The notes under the pieces: generated by a model
Seen by the model: only the letters and a program-made list of their open reading frames with translations
Told to the model about the DNA's origin: nothing
The model's database searches: none
Program-made: the position numbers and the translations under genes
Assembly (NCBI RefSeq): GCF_023101685.1
Contig: NZ_CP082164.1
Coordinates: 1,984,001 to 2,048,000, forward strand
Source: Bradyrhizobium sp. 186
GTDB taxonomy: Bacteria > Pseudomonadota > Alphaproteobacteria > Rhizobiales > Xanthobacteraceae
DNA: 64,000 nt
Direction of reading: 5' to 3'
In this document: piece by piece, positions 40,025 through 47,766 of the stretch
Position numbering within the stretch: position 1 is the first letter of the stretch
Layout: each line of letters opens with the position of its first letter

Positions 40025-41968
40025 ATGTACAACGATTCTCTGTTCAACGCTTTCGCTCGGTCGTTCGAGGCGAGAAGCCAGCACGACATGTCGATGGCGG
40101 AATATCTGGAATCGTGTCGAAGCGATCCCATGAAATACGCGAATGCAGCCGAACGATTGCTAGCGGCCATCGGTGAGCCCCAGACGATCGACACGGCCAA
40201 GGACCCACGCCTTGGCCGTATTTTTTTGAACCGCACGATCCGCACCTATCCAGCCTTTGCCGGCTTCTACGGCATGGAAGAAACCATCGAGCGCATCGTC
40301 GGTTTCTTCCGCCATGCCGCACAAGGTCTCGAAGAGCGCAAACAGATTCTCTATCTGCTCGGCCCGGTCGGCGGCGGCAAATCCTCGCTTGCCGAGCGGC
40401 TAAAGTCGCTGATGGAAGTGAATCCGATCTATGTGCTCAAGGCCGGCGACGAATTGAGTCCGGTGTTCGAAAGCCCGCTCAGCCTGTTCGATCCCGATCA
40501 TCTCGGGCCGATGCTGGAAGAGAAGTACGGCATTCCGCGCCGGCGTCTCACCGGCCTGATGAGCCCGTGGTGCTACAAGCGGCTGGAGGCCTTCGGCGGT
40601 GACATCTCGCAATTCCGCGTCGCCAAGATTCAGCCGTCGCGGCTGCGCCAGATCGGGATCGCCAAGACCGAGCCCGGCGACGAGAACAATCAGGACATCT
40701 CCTCGCTGGTCGGCAAGGTCGACATCCGCAAGCTCGAGACTTACGCGCAGAACGACCCCGACGCCTACAGCTATTCTGGGGGCCTCAACCGCGCCAACCA
40801 GGGCGTGCTCGAGTTCGTCGAGATGTTCAAGGCGCCGATCAAGATGCTGCATCCGCTGCTGACCGCGACGCAGGAAGGCAACTATATCGGCACCGAGAAT
40901 ATCGGCGCCATTCCCTTCACCGGCATCATCCTTGCGCACTCCAACGAGGCGGAGTGGTCGAGCTTCAAGGCCAACAAGAACAACGAGGCCTTCATCGACC
41001 GCATCTGCGTGATCAAGGTGCCGTATGTCCTGCGGTTCACCGAGGAGCAGAAGATCTACGAGAAGCTGATCCAGGGCTCTGAGCTCGCCTCTGCGCCCTG
41101 CGCCCCAGCGACGCTGGAGACGCTGGCGCGGTTCTCGGTCATGTCGCGCCTGCGCAGGCACGAGAATTCCACGGTGTTCGCCAAGATGCGGGTTTACGAC
41201 GGCGAGAGCCTGAAGGAATCCGATCCGAAGGCCCGCAGCGTTCAGGAATACCGCGATGCCGCCGGCGTCGACGAAGGCATGGACGGCGTTTCCACCCGCT
41301 TCGCCTTCAAGGTCCTGGCTGCGACCTTCAACCATGATCCGCAGGAGGTTGCCGCCGACGCCGTACATCTGATGTACGCGCTGGAGCAGTCAATCAAGCG
41401 CGAGCAGCTCCCCGAGGAAGTCGAGAAGCGCTACCTCGAATTCATCAAGGCGGACCTCGCGCCGCGTTATGCCGAGTTCATCGGAAACGAGATCCAGAAG
41501 GCTTATCTCGAATCCTACTCGGATTACGGCCAGAACCTGTTCGACCGCTACGTCGATTACGCCGATGCCTGGATCGAGGACCAGGACTTCAAGGACCCCG
41601 ACACCGGACAGCTGCTCGATCGGGAACTCTTGAACCAGGAGCTGACCAAGATCGAGAAGCCGGCTGGCATCGCCAACCCGAAGGACTTCCGCAATGAGGT
41701 GGTCAAATTCTCGTTACGGTCGCGGGCGCAGAACGCCGGCAAGAATCCGACCTGGACCTCCTACGAGAAGATTCGCGATGTGATCGAAAAGCGGATATTC
41801 TCCCAGGTCGAGGACCTGCTTCCGGTCATCTCGTTCGGGTCGAAGAAGGACGGCGAGACGGAGAAGAAGCACGGCGAGTTTGTCGCACGCATGGTGGAGC
41901 GCGGCTACACCGAGCGTCAGGTTCGCCGACTCGTCGAGTGGTACATGCGCGTGAAGCAAGCCGGTTGA
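40025..41968 (+). CDS. prkA: PrkA (YeaG-type) AAA+ protein, serine protein kinase family
   Basis: The protein has 647 residues, the family length. The AAA+ core has Walker A LLGPVGGGKSSL (Lys119), and the C-terminal part (about 400-647) is the PrkA kinase-like domain. Close blocks are MAEYLESCRSDPMKYANAAERLL, LNRANQGVLEFVEMFKAP and FIDRICVIKVPYVLRFTEE. Members act in starvation and stationary-phase stress, and both protein kinase and AAA+ protease activities have been proposed. ATG 40025 has GAGAGGG upstream, whereas the in-frame ATG at 39998 has none. It is the first gene of a three-gene operon and is read from a perfect GGAAC-type promoter. Confidence 0.95.
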   Translation: MYNDSLFNAFARSFEARSQHDMSMAEYLESCRSDPMKYANAAERLLAAIGEPQTIDTAKDPRLGRIFLNRTIRTYPAFAGFYGMEETIERIVGFFRHAAQGLEERKQILYLLGPVGGGKSSLAERLKSLMEVNPIYVLKAGDELSPVFESPLSLFDPDHLGPMLEEKYGIPRRRLTGLMSPWCYKRLEAFGGDISQFRVAKIQPSRLRQIGIAKTEPGDENNQDISSLVGKVDIRKLETYAQNDPDAYSYSGGLNRANQGVLEFVEMFKAPIKMLHPLLTATQEGNYIGTENIGAIPFTGIILAHSNEAEWSSFKANKNNEAFIDRICVIKVPYVLRFTEEQKIYEKLIQGSELASAPCAPATLETLARFSVMSRLRRHENSTVFAKMRVYDGESLKESDPKARSVQEYRDAAGVDEGMDGVSTRFAFKVLAATFNHDPQEVAADAVHLMYALEQSIKREQLPEEVEKRYLEFIKADLAPRYAEFIGNEIQKAYLESYSDYGQNLFDRYVDYADAWIEDQDFKDPDTGQLLDRELLNQELTKIEKPAGIANPKDFRNEVVKFSLRSRAQNAGKNPTWTSYEKIRDVIEKRIFSQVEDLLPVISFGSKKDGETEKKHGEFVARMVERGYTERQVRRLVEWYMRVKQAG

Positions 41969-41981
41969 GGCGGATGGGAAA

Positions 41982-43262
41982 GTGGCCATTCACATTATTG
42001 ACAGGCGCCTGAATCCAGGCGGCAAGAGTCTTGAGAACCGGCAGCGGTTCTTGCGTCGGGCCAAGTCCCTGGTGCAGGGCGCCGTCAAGAAGACCTCGCA
42101 GGAACGCGACATCAAGGACGTCCTGGAGGGTGGTGAGGTCACGATCCCGCTCGACGGCATGCGCGAGCCGCGCTTTCGCCGTGAAGGCGGCACGCGCGAC
42201 ATGGTGCTGCCCGGCAACAAGAAGTTCATCGAGGGCGACTATCTCCCTCGATCCGGCCAAGGCAGCGCCAAGGATTCCGGTCCCGGTGAAGGCGACAGCG
42301 AGGACGCCTTCCGCTTCGTGCTGAGCCGCGACGAATTCGTCGATCTCTTCCTCGACGATCTCGAGCTTCCGGATCTTGCCAAGCGCAAGATCGCGCACAC
42401 CGAGAGCGAGGGTATCCAGCGCGCCGGCTATACCACGTCCGGTTCGCCCGCCAACATTTCGGTGAGTCGGACTGTTCGGCTCGCGCTTGCGCGCCGCATC
42501 GCGCTCAAGCGCCCCCGCAAGGAAGAGATCGAAGAGCTGGAAGCCGCGATCGCCGCATGCACGGATGAGGACGAGCGTACGGAGCTTGTCGCTCAGCTCG
42601 AAAAGCTGAAGGCGAAGACGAAGCGGATTCCGTTCATCGATCCCCTGGACATCCGCTATCGCCGCTTCGAGACGGTGCCCAAGCCCGTCGCCCAGGCCGT
42701 GATGTTCTGCCTCATGGACGTCTCCGGCTCGATGTCCGAGCACATGAAGGATCTCGCCAAGCGCTTCTACATGCTGCTCTACGTGTTCCTGAAGCGGCGC
42801 TACAAGTATGTCGACATCGTCTTCATCCGCCACACCGACCGCGCCGAGGAGGTGGATGAGCAGACCTTCTTCTACGGTCCGGCCTCGGGCGGCACGCTGG
42901 TCTCCAGCGCGCTCCAGGCCATGCACGAGATCGTGCGCGAGCGCTTCAATCCGTCGGACTGGAACATCTACGCCGCCCAGGCCTCCGACGGCGACAACTC
43001 CTATTCCGACGGCGAGCTCACCGGCATGCTGCTGACCGACAAGATTCTTCCGGTCTGCCAGTTCTTTGCCTATCTCGAGGTCGGCGAGTCCGGCGGCAGC
43101 GCCTTCGATCTCTCCGACTCCTCGCTCTGGACCCTTTACGAGCGCCTGCGTAGCGGCGGCGCACCACTCTCGATGCGCAAGGTCAGCGAGCGCAGCGAGA
43201 TATTTCCGGTGTTCCACGACCTGTTCCAGCGCCGCGAAACTCAGGAGAAGGCCGCTCCATGA
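41982..43262 (+). CDS. yeaH: YeaH/YhbH family protein (DUF444)
   Basis: The protein has 426 residues. The N-terminus HIIDRRLNPGGKSLENRQRFLRR is typical of the family. The C-terminal half is a von Willebrand A-like domain with the metal-site pattern FCLMDVSGSMSEHMKDLAKRF. It is found almost always next to prkA and spoVR, and the three are thought to work together under nutrient stress. The start is GTG 41982, 13 bases after the prkA stop. The stop overlaps the spoVR start by four bases. Confidence 0.94.
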   Translation: MAIHIIDRRLNPGGKSLENRQRFLRRAKSLVQGAVKKTSQERDIKDVLEGGEVTIPLDGMREPRFRREGGTRDMVLPGNKKFIEGDYLPRSGQGSAKDSGPGEGDSEDAFRFVLSRDEFVDLFLDDLELPDLAKRKIAHTESEGIQRAGYTTSGSPANISVSRTVRLALARRIALKRPRKEEIEELEAAIAACTDEDERTELVAQLEKLKAKTKRIPFIDPLDIRYRRFETVPKPVAQAVMFCLMDVSGSMSEHMKDLAKRFYMLLYVFLKRRYKYVDIVFIRHTDRAEEVDEQTFFYGPASGGTLVSSALQAMHEIVRERFNPSDWNIYAAQASDGDNSYSDGELTGMLLTDKILPVCQFFAYLEVGESGGSAFDLSDSSLWTLYERLRSGGAPLSMRKVSERSEIFPVFHDLFQRRETQEKAAP

Positions 43263-44794
43263 CGGAACGCTTGTTCGAAGGCGCGGATTGGGATTTCCAC
43301 ACCTTGCAGCGCATTACCGATGCCTGCGAGGAGGTGGCGACGAACGACCTCGGGCTCGACGTCTATCCGAACCAGATCGAGGTCATCACCGCCGAGCAGA
43401 TGCTGGATGCCTATTCGTCCGTCGGCATGCCCCTGTTCTACAAACACTGGTCGTTCGGCAAGCAATTTGCGTTTCACGAAGCTTCCTACCGCAAGGGCCT
43501 GATGGGCCTTGCCTATGAGATCGTGATCAACTCCTCGCCCTGCATCTCCTACCTGATGGAGGAGAACACCGCGACGATGCAGACGCTGGTGATCGCGCAC
43601 GCCGCCTTCGGTCACAACCACTTCTTCAAGAACAACTATTTGTTCAAGCAGTGGACCGACGCCAACGGTATTCTGGACTATCTCGACTTTGCCAAGAAAT
43701 ATGTGATGAGTTGCGAGGAGCGCTACGGCCGCGTCGAGGTCGAGCGTACCTTGGATGCTGCCCACGCGCTGATGTCGCACGGCATCGACCGCTATCCCGG
43801 CAAGAAGAAGCTCGACCTGCGCGCCGAGGAAAAGCGGGCAGGGCGCCGCCGGCAGCACGAGGAGGAGGTCTTCAACGATCTCTGGCGTACCGTGCCGGCG
43901 GGGAAGAGCAAGAGCCGTTCCGCGCTCAGCGTCGAGCGCCGCCGCAAGCTGCTCGGCCTGCCGCAGGAGAACCTGCTCTACTTCCTGGAGAAGAGTGCGC
44001 CTCGGCTGGCGCCCTGGCAGCGCGAGCTCTTGCGCATCGTCCGCCACATCGCGCAGTATTTCTATCCGCAGAGCCAGACCAAGGTGATGAACGAGGGGAC
44101 GGCGACCTACGTCCACTATCGCATCATGACGAAGCTGCACCAGCAGGGCCGCCTCACCGACGGCAATTTCCTCGAATTCCTGCAATCGCACACCAACGTG
44201 GTGTTTCAGCCCGAATTCGACGATCCGCGCTTCTCCGGCTTCAATCCCTATGCGCTCGGCTTCGCCGTGATGCAGGACATCGAGCGCATCGTCACCCGGC
44301 CGGAAGATGAAGACCGCGAATGGTTCCCAGACATCGCCGGGAAGAACGACGTGATGGGCGTGCTGCGCGACGTCTGGGCCAACTATCGCGACGAGAGCTT
44401 CATCGCCCAGTTCCTGAGCCCGAAGCTGATGCGGCACTTCCGCATGTTCCATTTGCACGACGATCCCGAGGAGCGGGCCGGCATCCGGGTCGATGCCATT
44501 CACGACGAGCGCGGCTTCCGCCGCGTGCGCCGCGAGCTGGCGCGGCAGCACGATGTCGGCTTCATCGACGCCAATATCGAGGTGGTCGATGTCGATCTGT
44601 CCGGCGACCGCCGGCTGATCGTGCACCATCACGTCATCAAGGGCTCGCAGCTCAACGAGACTGATGCCAAGCGGGTGCTCCAGCATCTCGCCGATCTCTG
44701 GACCTATGACGTCGCACTGATCGAGGTCGATGCCAACGACAAGGTCCTGCGCGAATATGTCGTGAGCCCGCGGCCGCTGCCGGTGGCGGCCTGA
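43259..44794 (+). CDS. spoVR: SpoVR family protein
   Basis: The protein has 511 residues. Family blocks include LFEGADWDFHTLQRI, YPNQIEVITAEQMLDAYSS, FKNNYLFKQWTDANGILDYL and NEGTATYVHYRIM, the last carrying an HxR motif. SpoVR/YcgB proteins were named from a Bacillus sporulation phenotype but occur widely in non-spore-formers as partners of PrkA and YeaH. The molecular role is not established. The ATG overlaps the end of yeaH (ATGA), consistent with one translationally coupled stress operon. Confidence 0.95.
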   Translation: MTERLFEGADWDFHTLQRITDACEEVATNDLGLDVYPNQIEVITAEQMLDAYSSVGMPLFYKHWSFGKQFAFHEASYRKGLMGLAYEIVINSSPCISYLMEENTATMQTLVIAHAAFGHNHFFKNNYLFKQWTDANGILDYLDFAKKYVMSCEERYGRVEVERTLDAAHALMSHGIDRYPGKKKLDLRAEEKRAGRRRQHEEEVFNDLWRTVPAGKSKSRSALSVERRRKLLGLPQENLLYFLEKSAPRLAPWQRELLRIVRHIAQYFYPQSQTKVMNEGTATYVHYRIMTKLHQQGRLTDGNFLEFLQSHTNVVFQPEFDDPRFSGFNPYALGFAVMQDIERIVTRPEDEDREWFPDIAGKNDVMGVLRDVWANYRDESFIAQFLSPKLMRHFRMFHLHDDPEERAGIRVDAIHDERGFRRVRRELARQHDVGFIDANIEVVDVDLSGDRRLIVHHHVIKGSQLNETDAKRVLQHLADLWTYDVALIEVDANDKVLREYVVSPRPLPVAA

Positions 44795-44803
44795 CGCCGC
44801 CGG

Positions 44804-45241
44804 CTACGCCGAATTTTTGGCAGGCTTCTTCTCGGCCTTGGACGTGTTCAAAGCCGCGGCCGCGCGAATGAGCGCCTTCAACGCTTTCTCGTTGATTTTC
44901 GCGCCCTCATGGAAATCGATCGCGCGCCGCACATTTCCGTCGAGGCTCGAATTGAAGAGGCCTGCGGGATCCTCCAGCGCCGCGCCCTTGGCAAAGGTCA
45001 TCTTCACGACGGCCTTGTAGGTTTCGCCGGTGCAGATGATGCCGTCGTGCTCCCACACCGGAACACCGCGCCACTTCCATTCCTCGACGACATCGGGATC
45101 GGCCTCCTTGATCAGGCCGCGAATCCGCCCAAGCATCTCGCCGCGCCAATCGCCGAGCTCCTTGATCCTGCCGTCGATCAGCTTGGAGGCTGAGGGTCCG
45201 TCCTTCGCGCTGCTCGTCTTCGCCGTCACAGCCTTCTTCAT
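44804..45241 (-). CDS. DUF1801 domain protein
   Basis: The protein has 145 residues. Its core, DPDVVEEWKWRGVPVWEHDGIICTGETYKAVVKMTFAKG, is the DUF1801 (YdhG-like) fold, and both tails are Lys/Ala-rich. The function is unknown. Relatives often sit beside SRPBCC-domain and ArsR genes, as here. ATG 45241 overlaps the stop of the upstream small membrane gene by four bases. It is the last gene of a four-gene minus-strand operon begun by arsR. Confidence 0.85.
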   Translation of the reverse strand: MKKAVTAKTSSAKDGPSASKLIDGRIKELGDWRGEMLGRIRGLIKEADPDVVEEWKWRGVPVWEHDGIICTGETYKAVVKMTFAKGAALEDPAGLFNSSLDGNVRRAIDFHEGAKINEKALKALIRAAAALNTSKAEKKPAKNSA

Positions 45242-45462
45242 GATCTCGCCTCGCTTGAAGCGCCGCCGCGTCGGCCGACATAGGGCAACGCGAACATATA
45301 CAGCCCGGTCGCGAGCAGCGGGATCAGCGGGACGAGTGCCAGCAGGCCGATCCACACGGCCTGGAGCTGCTGCGTCATCGCGACGATGTTGGCGATGACG
45401 GCGAGCGTGAAGGCGATGGACAGCCAGCGATGGATCTGTCGAATCCACATATTTGAGCTCAA
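45238..45462 (-). CDS. Small two-helix membrane protein
   Basis: The product has 74 residues if translated from TTG 45462, which has AGGAGG five bases upstream. An ATG four codons later (45450) would give 70 residues but has a poorly placed ribosome-binding site. Two hydrophobic helices are separated by a short turn: IHRWLSIAFTLAVIANIVA and WIGLLALVPLIPLLATGLYMF. I do not recognise a family with a known role. It lies 40 bases after the SRPBCC gene and is coupled to the DUF1801 gene. Confidence 0.7.
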   Translation of the reverse strand: MSSNMWIRQIHRWLSIAFTLAVIANIVAMTQQLQAVWIGLLALVPLIPLLATGLYMFALPYVGRRGGASSEARS

Positions 45463-45502
45463 TGGGACCTCCTCTGAAGATGAATGGATGTCGGCGGCCG
45501 CG

Positions 45503-45934
45503 CTAGTCCGCCCGCGCCAGCAACTGTTCCAGCTTTGCAAAAAACTGCTTCCAGCCGGCGTGTGCGCCGCCATAGGCCTGCTTTTGGCTGGGGCGGAAGC
45601 CCGCTTGCTCGACGCGCAGATGAGTGCCTGCGCCCGTCGGCGTCAGCGTGAAAGTCACCACGCTTCGGAGATCAAAGGCCGCGTCCTCATGCGAGAAATT
45701 CCAGGTATAGGCGAGCGATCGCTGCGGCTCGACGGCGAGCACCTCGCAGTCCAGCACGCCGCCCCACTCGCCGCGAAGATTGAAGTGGTGGCCGACGACG
45801 GGCTTGAAGTCGTTCTTCATCAGCCATTCCTCGATCAGATGCGGCTGCGTCAGCGCGCGCCAGATCCGTTCCGGCGGAAAGGCAAATTCGCGCTCCATGG
45901 TCACGGAACGCGTCTCGGTCGCAGCTTCGGTCAT
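45503..45934 (-). CDS. SRPBCC / AHSA1-domain protein
   Basis: The protein has 143 residues. FPPERIWRALTQPHLIEEWLM and the late GWKQFFAKLEQLL are typical of the activator-of-Hsp90-like START fold, a small hydrophobic-ligand-binding barrel. The ligand is unknown. Genes of this type are very often paired with an ArsR-like repressor, and here the ATG overlaps the arsR stop by four bases. A role in sensing or binding a small molecule is inference. Confidence 0.9.
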   Translation of the reverse strand: MTEAATETRSVTMEREFAFPPERIWRALTQPHLIEEWLMKNDFKPVVGHHFNLRGEWGGVLDCEVLAVEPQRSLAYTWNFSHEDAAFDLRSVVTFTLTPTGAGTHLRVEQAGFRPSQKQAYGGAHAGWKQFFAKLEQLLARAD

Positions 45935-46254
45935 TGGTCCATCCTCTTCAGGAGATCGTCGAGGGCGTCGAGCCGGTTCTGCCAGAACCCGGCCATCTGG
46001 CTGGTCCAGTCGACCAGCGGATTCAGCGCACCGGGCTGCGCGCTGTAGTGGGTTTGGCGCCCCTCATGACGGTCGCGCACCAGCCCGGCCTGCTTCAGCG
46101 CGCCGAGATGTTTTGAGACCGCCGGCTGGGAAACGCCGGACCGCGCCGTCAGTGCCCCGACCGTCTGCTCGCCCTCGCGGCACAACCGCTCGAAGATCGC
46201 CCGCCGGGTCGGATCGGCCAGCGTCCTGAACAGCAGATCGTGAGTGGCGGACAT
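45931..46254 (-). CDS. ArsR-family transcriptional repressor
   Basis: The protein has 107 residues, a single winged helix: LFRTLADPTRRAIFERLCREGEQTVG, then the recognition helix in SGVSQPAVSKHLGALKQAGLVRDR. It lacks the Cys metal-binding motif (ELCVCDL) of arsenic sensors, so a metal is unlikely to be the signal. It is first in an operon with SRPBCC, membrane and DUF1801 genes. Two inverted repeats just upstream suggest autorepression. Confidence 0.93.
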   Translation of the reverse strand: MSATHDLLFRTLADPTRRAIFERLCREGEQTVGALTARSGVSQPAVSKHLGALKQAGLVRDRHEGRQTHYSAQPGALNPLVDWTSQMAGFWQNRLDALDDLLKRMDQ

Positions 46255-46260
46255 GCAAAT

Positions 46261-46306
46261 TCCATAACCATTCAGTTATGGATTAATTCATAACCGTGGA
46301 GTTATG
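46261..46306 (-). promoter_or_regulatory. Twin operator palindromes upstream of arsR
   Basis: TCCATAAC-N6-GTTATGGA spans 46261-46282, and CATAAC-N6-GTTATG spans 46289-46306. The centres are 26 bases apart, so two repressor dimers could bind in register. They begin seven bases before the arsR ATG and cover the likely promoter. ArsR-like autoregulation is inferred from arrangement. The shared half-site is CATAAC. Confidence 0.65.
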
Positions 46307-46325
46307 GATAAGTCAAGTGCGACGT

Positions 46326-46800
46326 CTAAGGTCGCAGATAGAGATAGCCCTGCGATTGTCGCAAATAGAGATAGCCCTGCGATTGAAGCTCGGCCAGACG
46401 GACCACGCCGCCCTTTTCCGCGCTGACGAAGCCCGGCAACAGGTCCGTCAGCGTGACGTCCTGCGCCTTCATCGTATTGCCGCAGGCGGCGAGCTCGACG
46501 CCGTCCTTGGAGAAATCGCCGACCCGCTTGCTGACATCGGGATTGGCCTGCGCCCGATGAAACGCCTTCAGCCGGTCCGCGGATGACCAGCGCGATCGTC
46601 ACATGGTCGGGACCGCCGACGCCGTCGATGTGGTTCTGGATCTTGCCGAGCACGAAATTGACCTTCTCGGCGTCGCTGAGATGATAGACCACCTTGAGCT
46701 TGTTGCCCGCGCTGGCTTCCGTCGCGGCCTTCGCGCGGAAGGCGCCAAGCGTCGCGGCCAAAGCCGAGACTGCGCCCCACAAGATGTTCCGGCGGTTCAT
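46326..46800 (-). pseudogene. DsrE-family protein, frameshifted and with a duplicated C-terminus
   Basis: From ATG 46800 the frame encodes a twin-Arg-containing leader (MNRRNILWG, then a hydrophobic stretch and AKA) and the DsrE-like KLKVVYHLSDAEKVNFVLGKIQNHIDG. Near 46570 the frame is lost. After allowing a two-base deletion the reading continues with AFHRAQANPDVSKRVGDF, the family block ELAACGNTMKAQ, and ends at the TAG 46326-46328. If unshifted, translation would run through unrelated sequence toward 46288. The C-terminal residues QSQGYLYLR appear twice because of a 27-base tandem duplication. A sequencing error cannot be excluded. Confidence 0.8.
46331..46384. repeat. 27-base tandem duplication at the end of the DsrE pseudogene
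   Basis: Units at 46331-46357 and 46358-46384 are identical except for one base (GTCGCAGATAG versus GTCGCAAATAG). The length is a multiple of three, so the duplication repeats nine residues in the restored DsrE frame. Confidence 0.95.
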
Positions 46801-46840
46801 GGCGATCCCTCTCGACTGGCCTGATTTTGCCGGACACATA

Positions 46841-47461
46841 TCACTTGCGGCGGAGTGCCGCGAGTTCCTTGCGGTCGATCACGAGCGAAGCGCACTCGGC
46901 ATTGCCGGCCCGGTCGAGCCGGAAGATATTGTCGTCGGCGCCGGCCAACAGCGACTCCTCGGCGTCGTCATCCGGCTTGTTGTTCTGCCAGACCTTGACC
47001 CGCGCGAGCCGCACGATCGCCGAATTGTTCTCCTTCGAGAGCGCCACCCCGATGCCGCCGCCCTCGCGATCGACGCCGCAGCCGAGGCGGACGTCGTTGC
47101 CGTCTTTGGCGAATACCGCGTGGTTACAGGAGCCGCTGGAATCGAAATCGCCGGAGCGGTGGCGGTATTTGAAGCCGAGGCGGAAGGTGTTGTGAAGCTG
47201 CTTGTCCTCCTTGTCGTATTCCGCCGAGACCAGCAGCTTCATGGAGGCGACCTTCTGCTTCGGATGCCGCGCCAGATGCTCGGCATCATAGCGGCGGACG
47301 AAGCAGGCATAGGCCTTGTTGCCGGGCGGGCCTGCATACATCCGCGCGTTGAAGGTCTCGGCCTCGGCCTTGCCGGCCTCACGGATGTCGTCGGCCTCCT
47401 CGGCGTGGGCAGCGCCGACGAGTGCGGCAACGGCAAGGGCAGCAAAGAGAGAAAGCTTCAT
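46841..47461 (-). CDS. Secreted protein of unknown function
   Basis: The protein has 206 residues. The first 20 form a Sec signal peptide (MKLSLFAALAVAALVGAAHA, cleavage after AHA). The mature part has four Cys, in ACFVRRY, SGSCNHAVF, RLGCGVDRE and AECASLVID, enough for two disulfides in the periplasm. VRLGCGVDREGGGIGVALSKEN suggests a beta-rich fold. I do not recognise the family. The gene lies upstream of the DsrE pseudogene on the same strand with a 40-base gap, so the two could share a transcript. Confidence 0.75.
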   Translation of the reverse strand: MKLSLFAALAVAALVGAAHAEEADDIREAGKAEAETFNARMYAGPPGNKAYACFVRRYDAEHLARHPKQKVASMKLLVSAEYDKEDKQLHNTFRLGFKYRHRSGDFDSSGSCNHAVFAKDGNDVRLGCGVDREGGGIGVALSKENNSAIVRLARVKVWQNNKPDDDAEESLLAGADDNIFRLDRAGNAECASLVIDRKELAALRRK

Positions 47462-47766
47462 GATGGCCTCGCGCGCAACAGCTGAGCTGTAGGCTGTAGA
47501 CGCGGCCCAGGTGCAACGCGTTCAACGTTCGCAAGTCCCTGACATGATCATCGCAGGGCGGAGCGAGCTGATTAGTTCCGTGCAGGGCATTAGTCATCGG
47601 TGGCGTCAGGAAGGTTCAATCGATGTGACGCATTCGCCTTCCGGAACTCGATGCCTGCGATTCCTTCGACATTGCCCCGTTTCATCGATGTGATAGCCTT
47701 CACAGACGACCGCCCTTGGCAGTCGTAAGCTGGGGTTGCCTTTGCAAGTTTGTGGAGTGCCCCGCA
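47462..47766. other. Divergent intergenic region between the secreted protein and the cyclase gene
   Basis: The 305 bases should contain promoters for both neighbours. The phrase ATCGATGTGA occurs twice (about 47619 and 47687), possibly a binding site, though it is not palindromic enough to name. GGAAC at 47643 lacks a matching -10 element. AGCTGAGCT near 47481 is a short inverted repeat. I see no open frame or RNA gene. Confidence 0.4.

Noticed and set aside
46288..46839. A single unbroken 183-residue gene covering the DsrE region
   Set aside because: The frame is open, but after about residue 75 it no longer resembles DsrE while the neighbouring frame does, so it is a frameshifted gene.
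47643..47667. GGAAC upstream of the cyclase fusion gene
   Set aside because: The sequence 16-17 bases downstream is CTTC, two changes from consensus, and the TT spacing does not fit the general-stress pattern.
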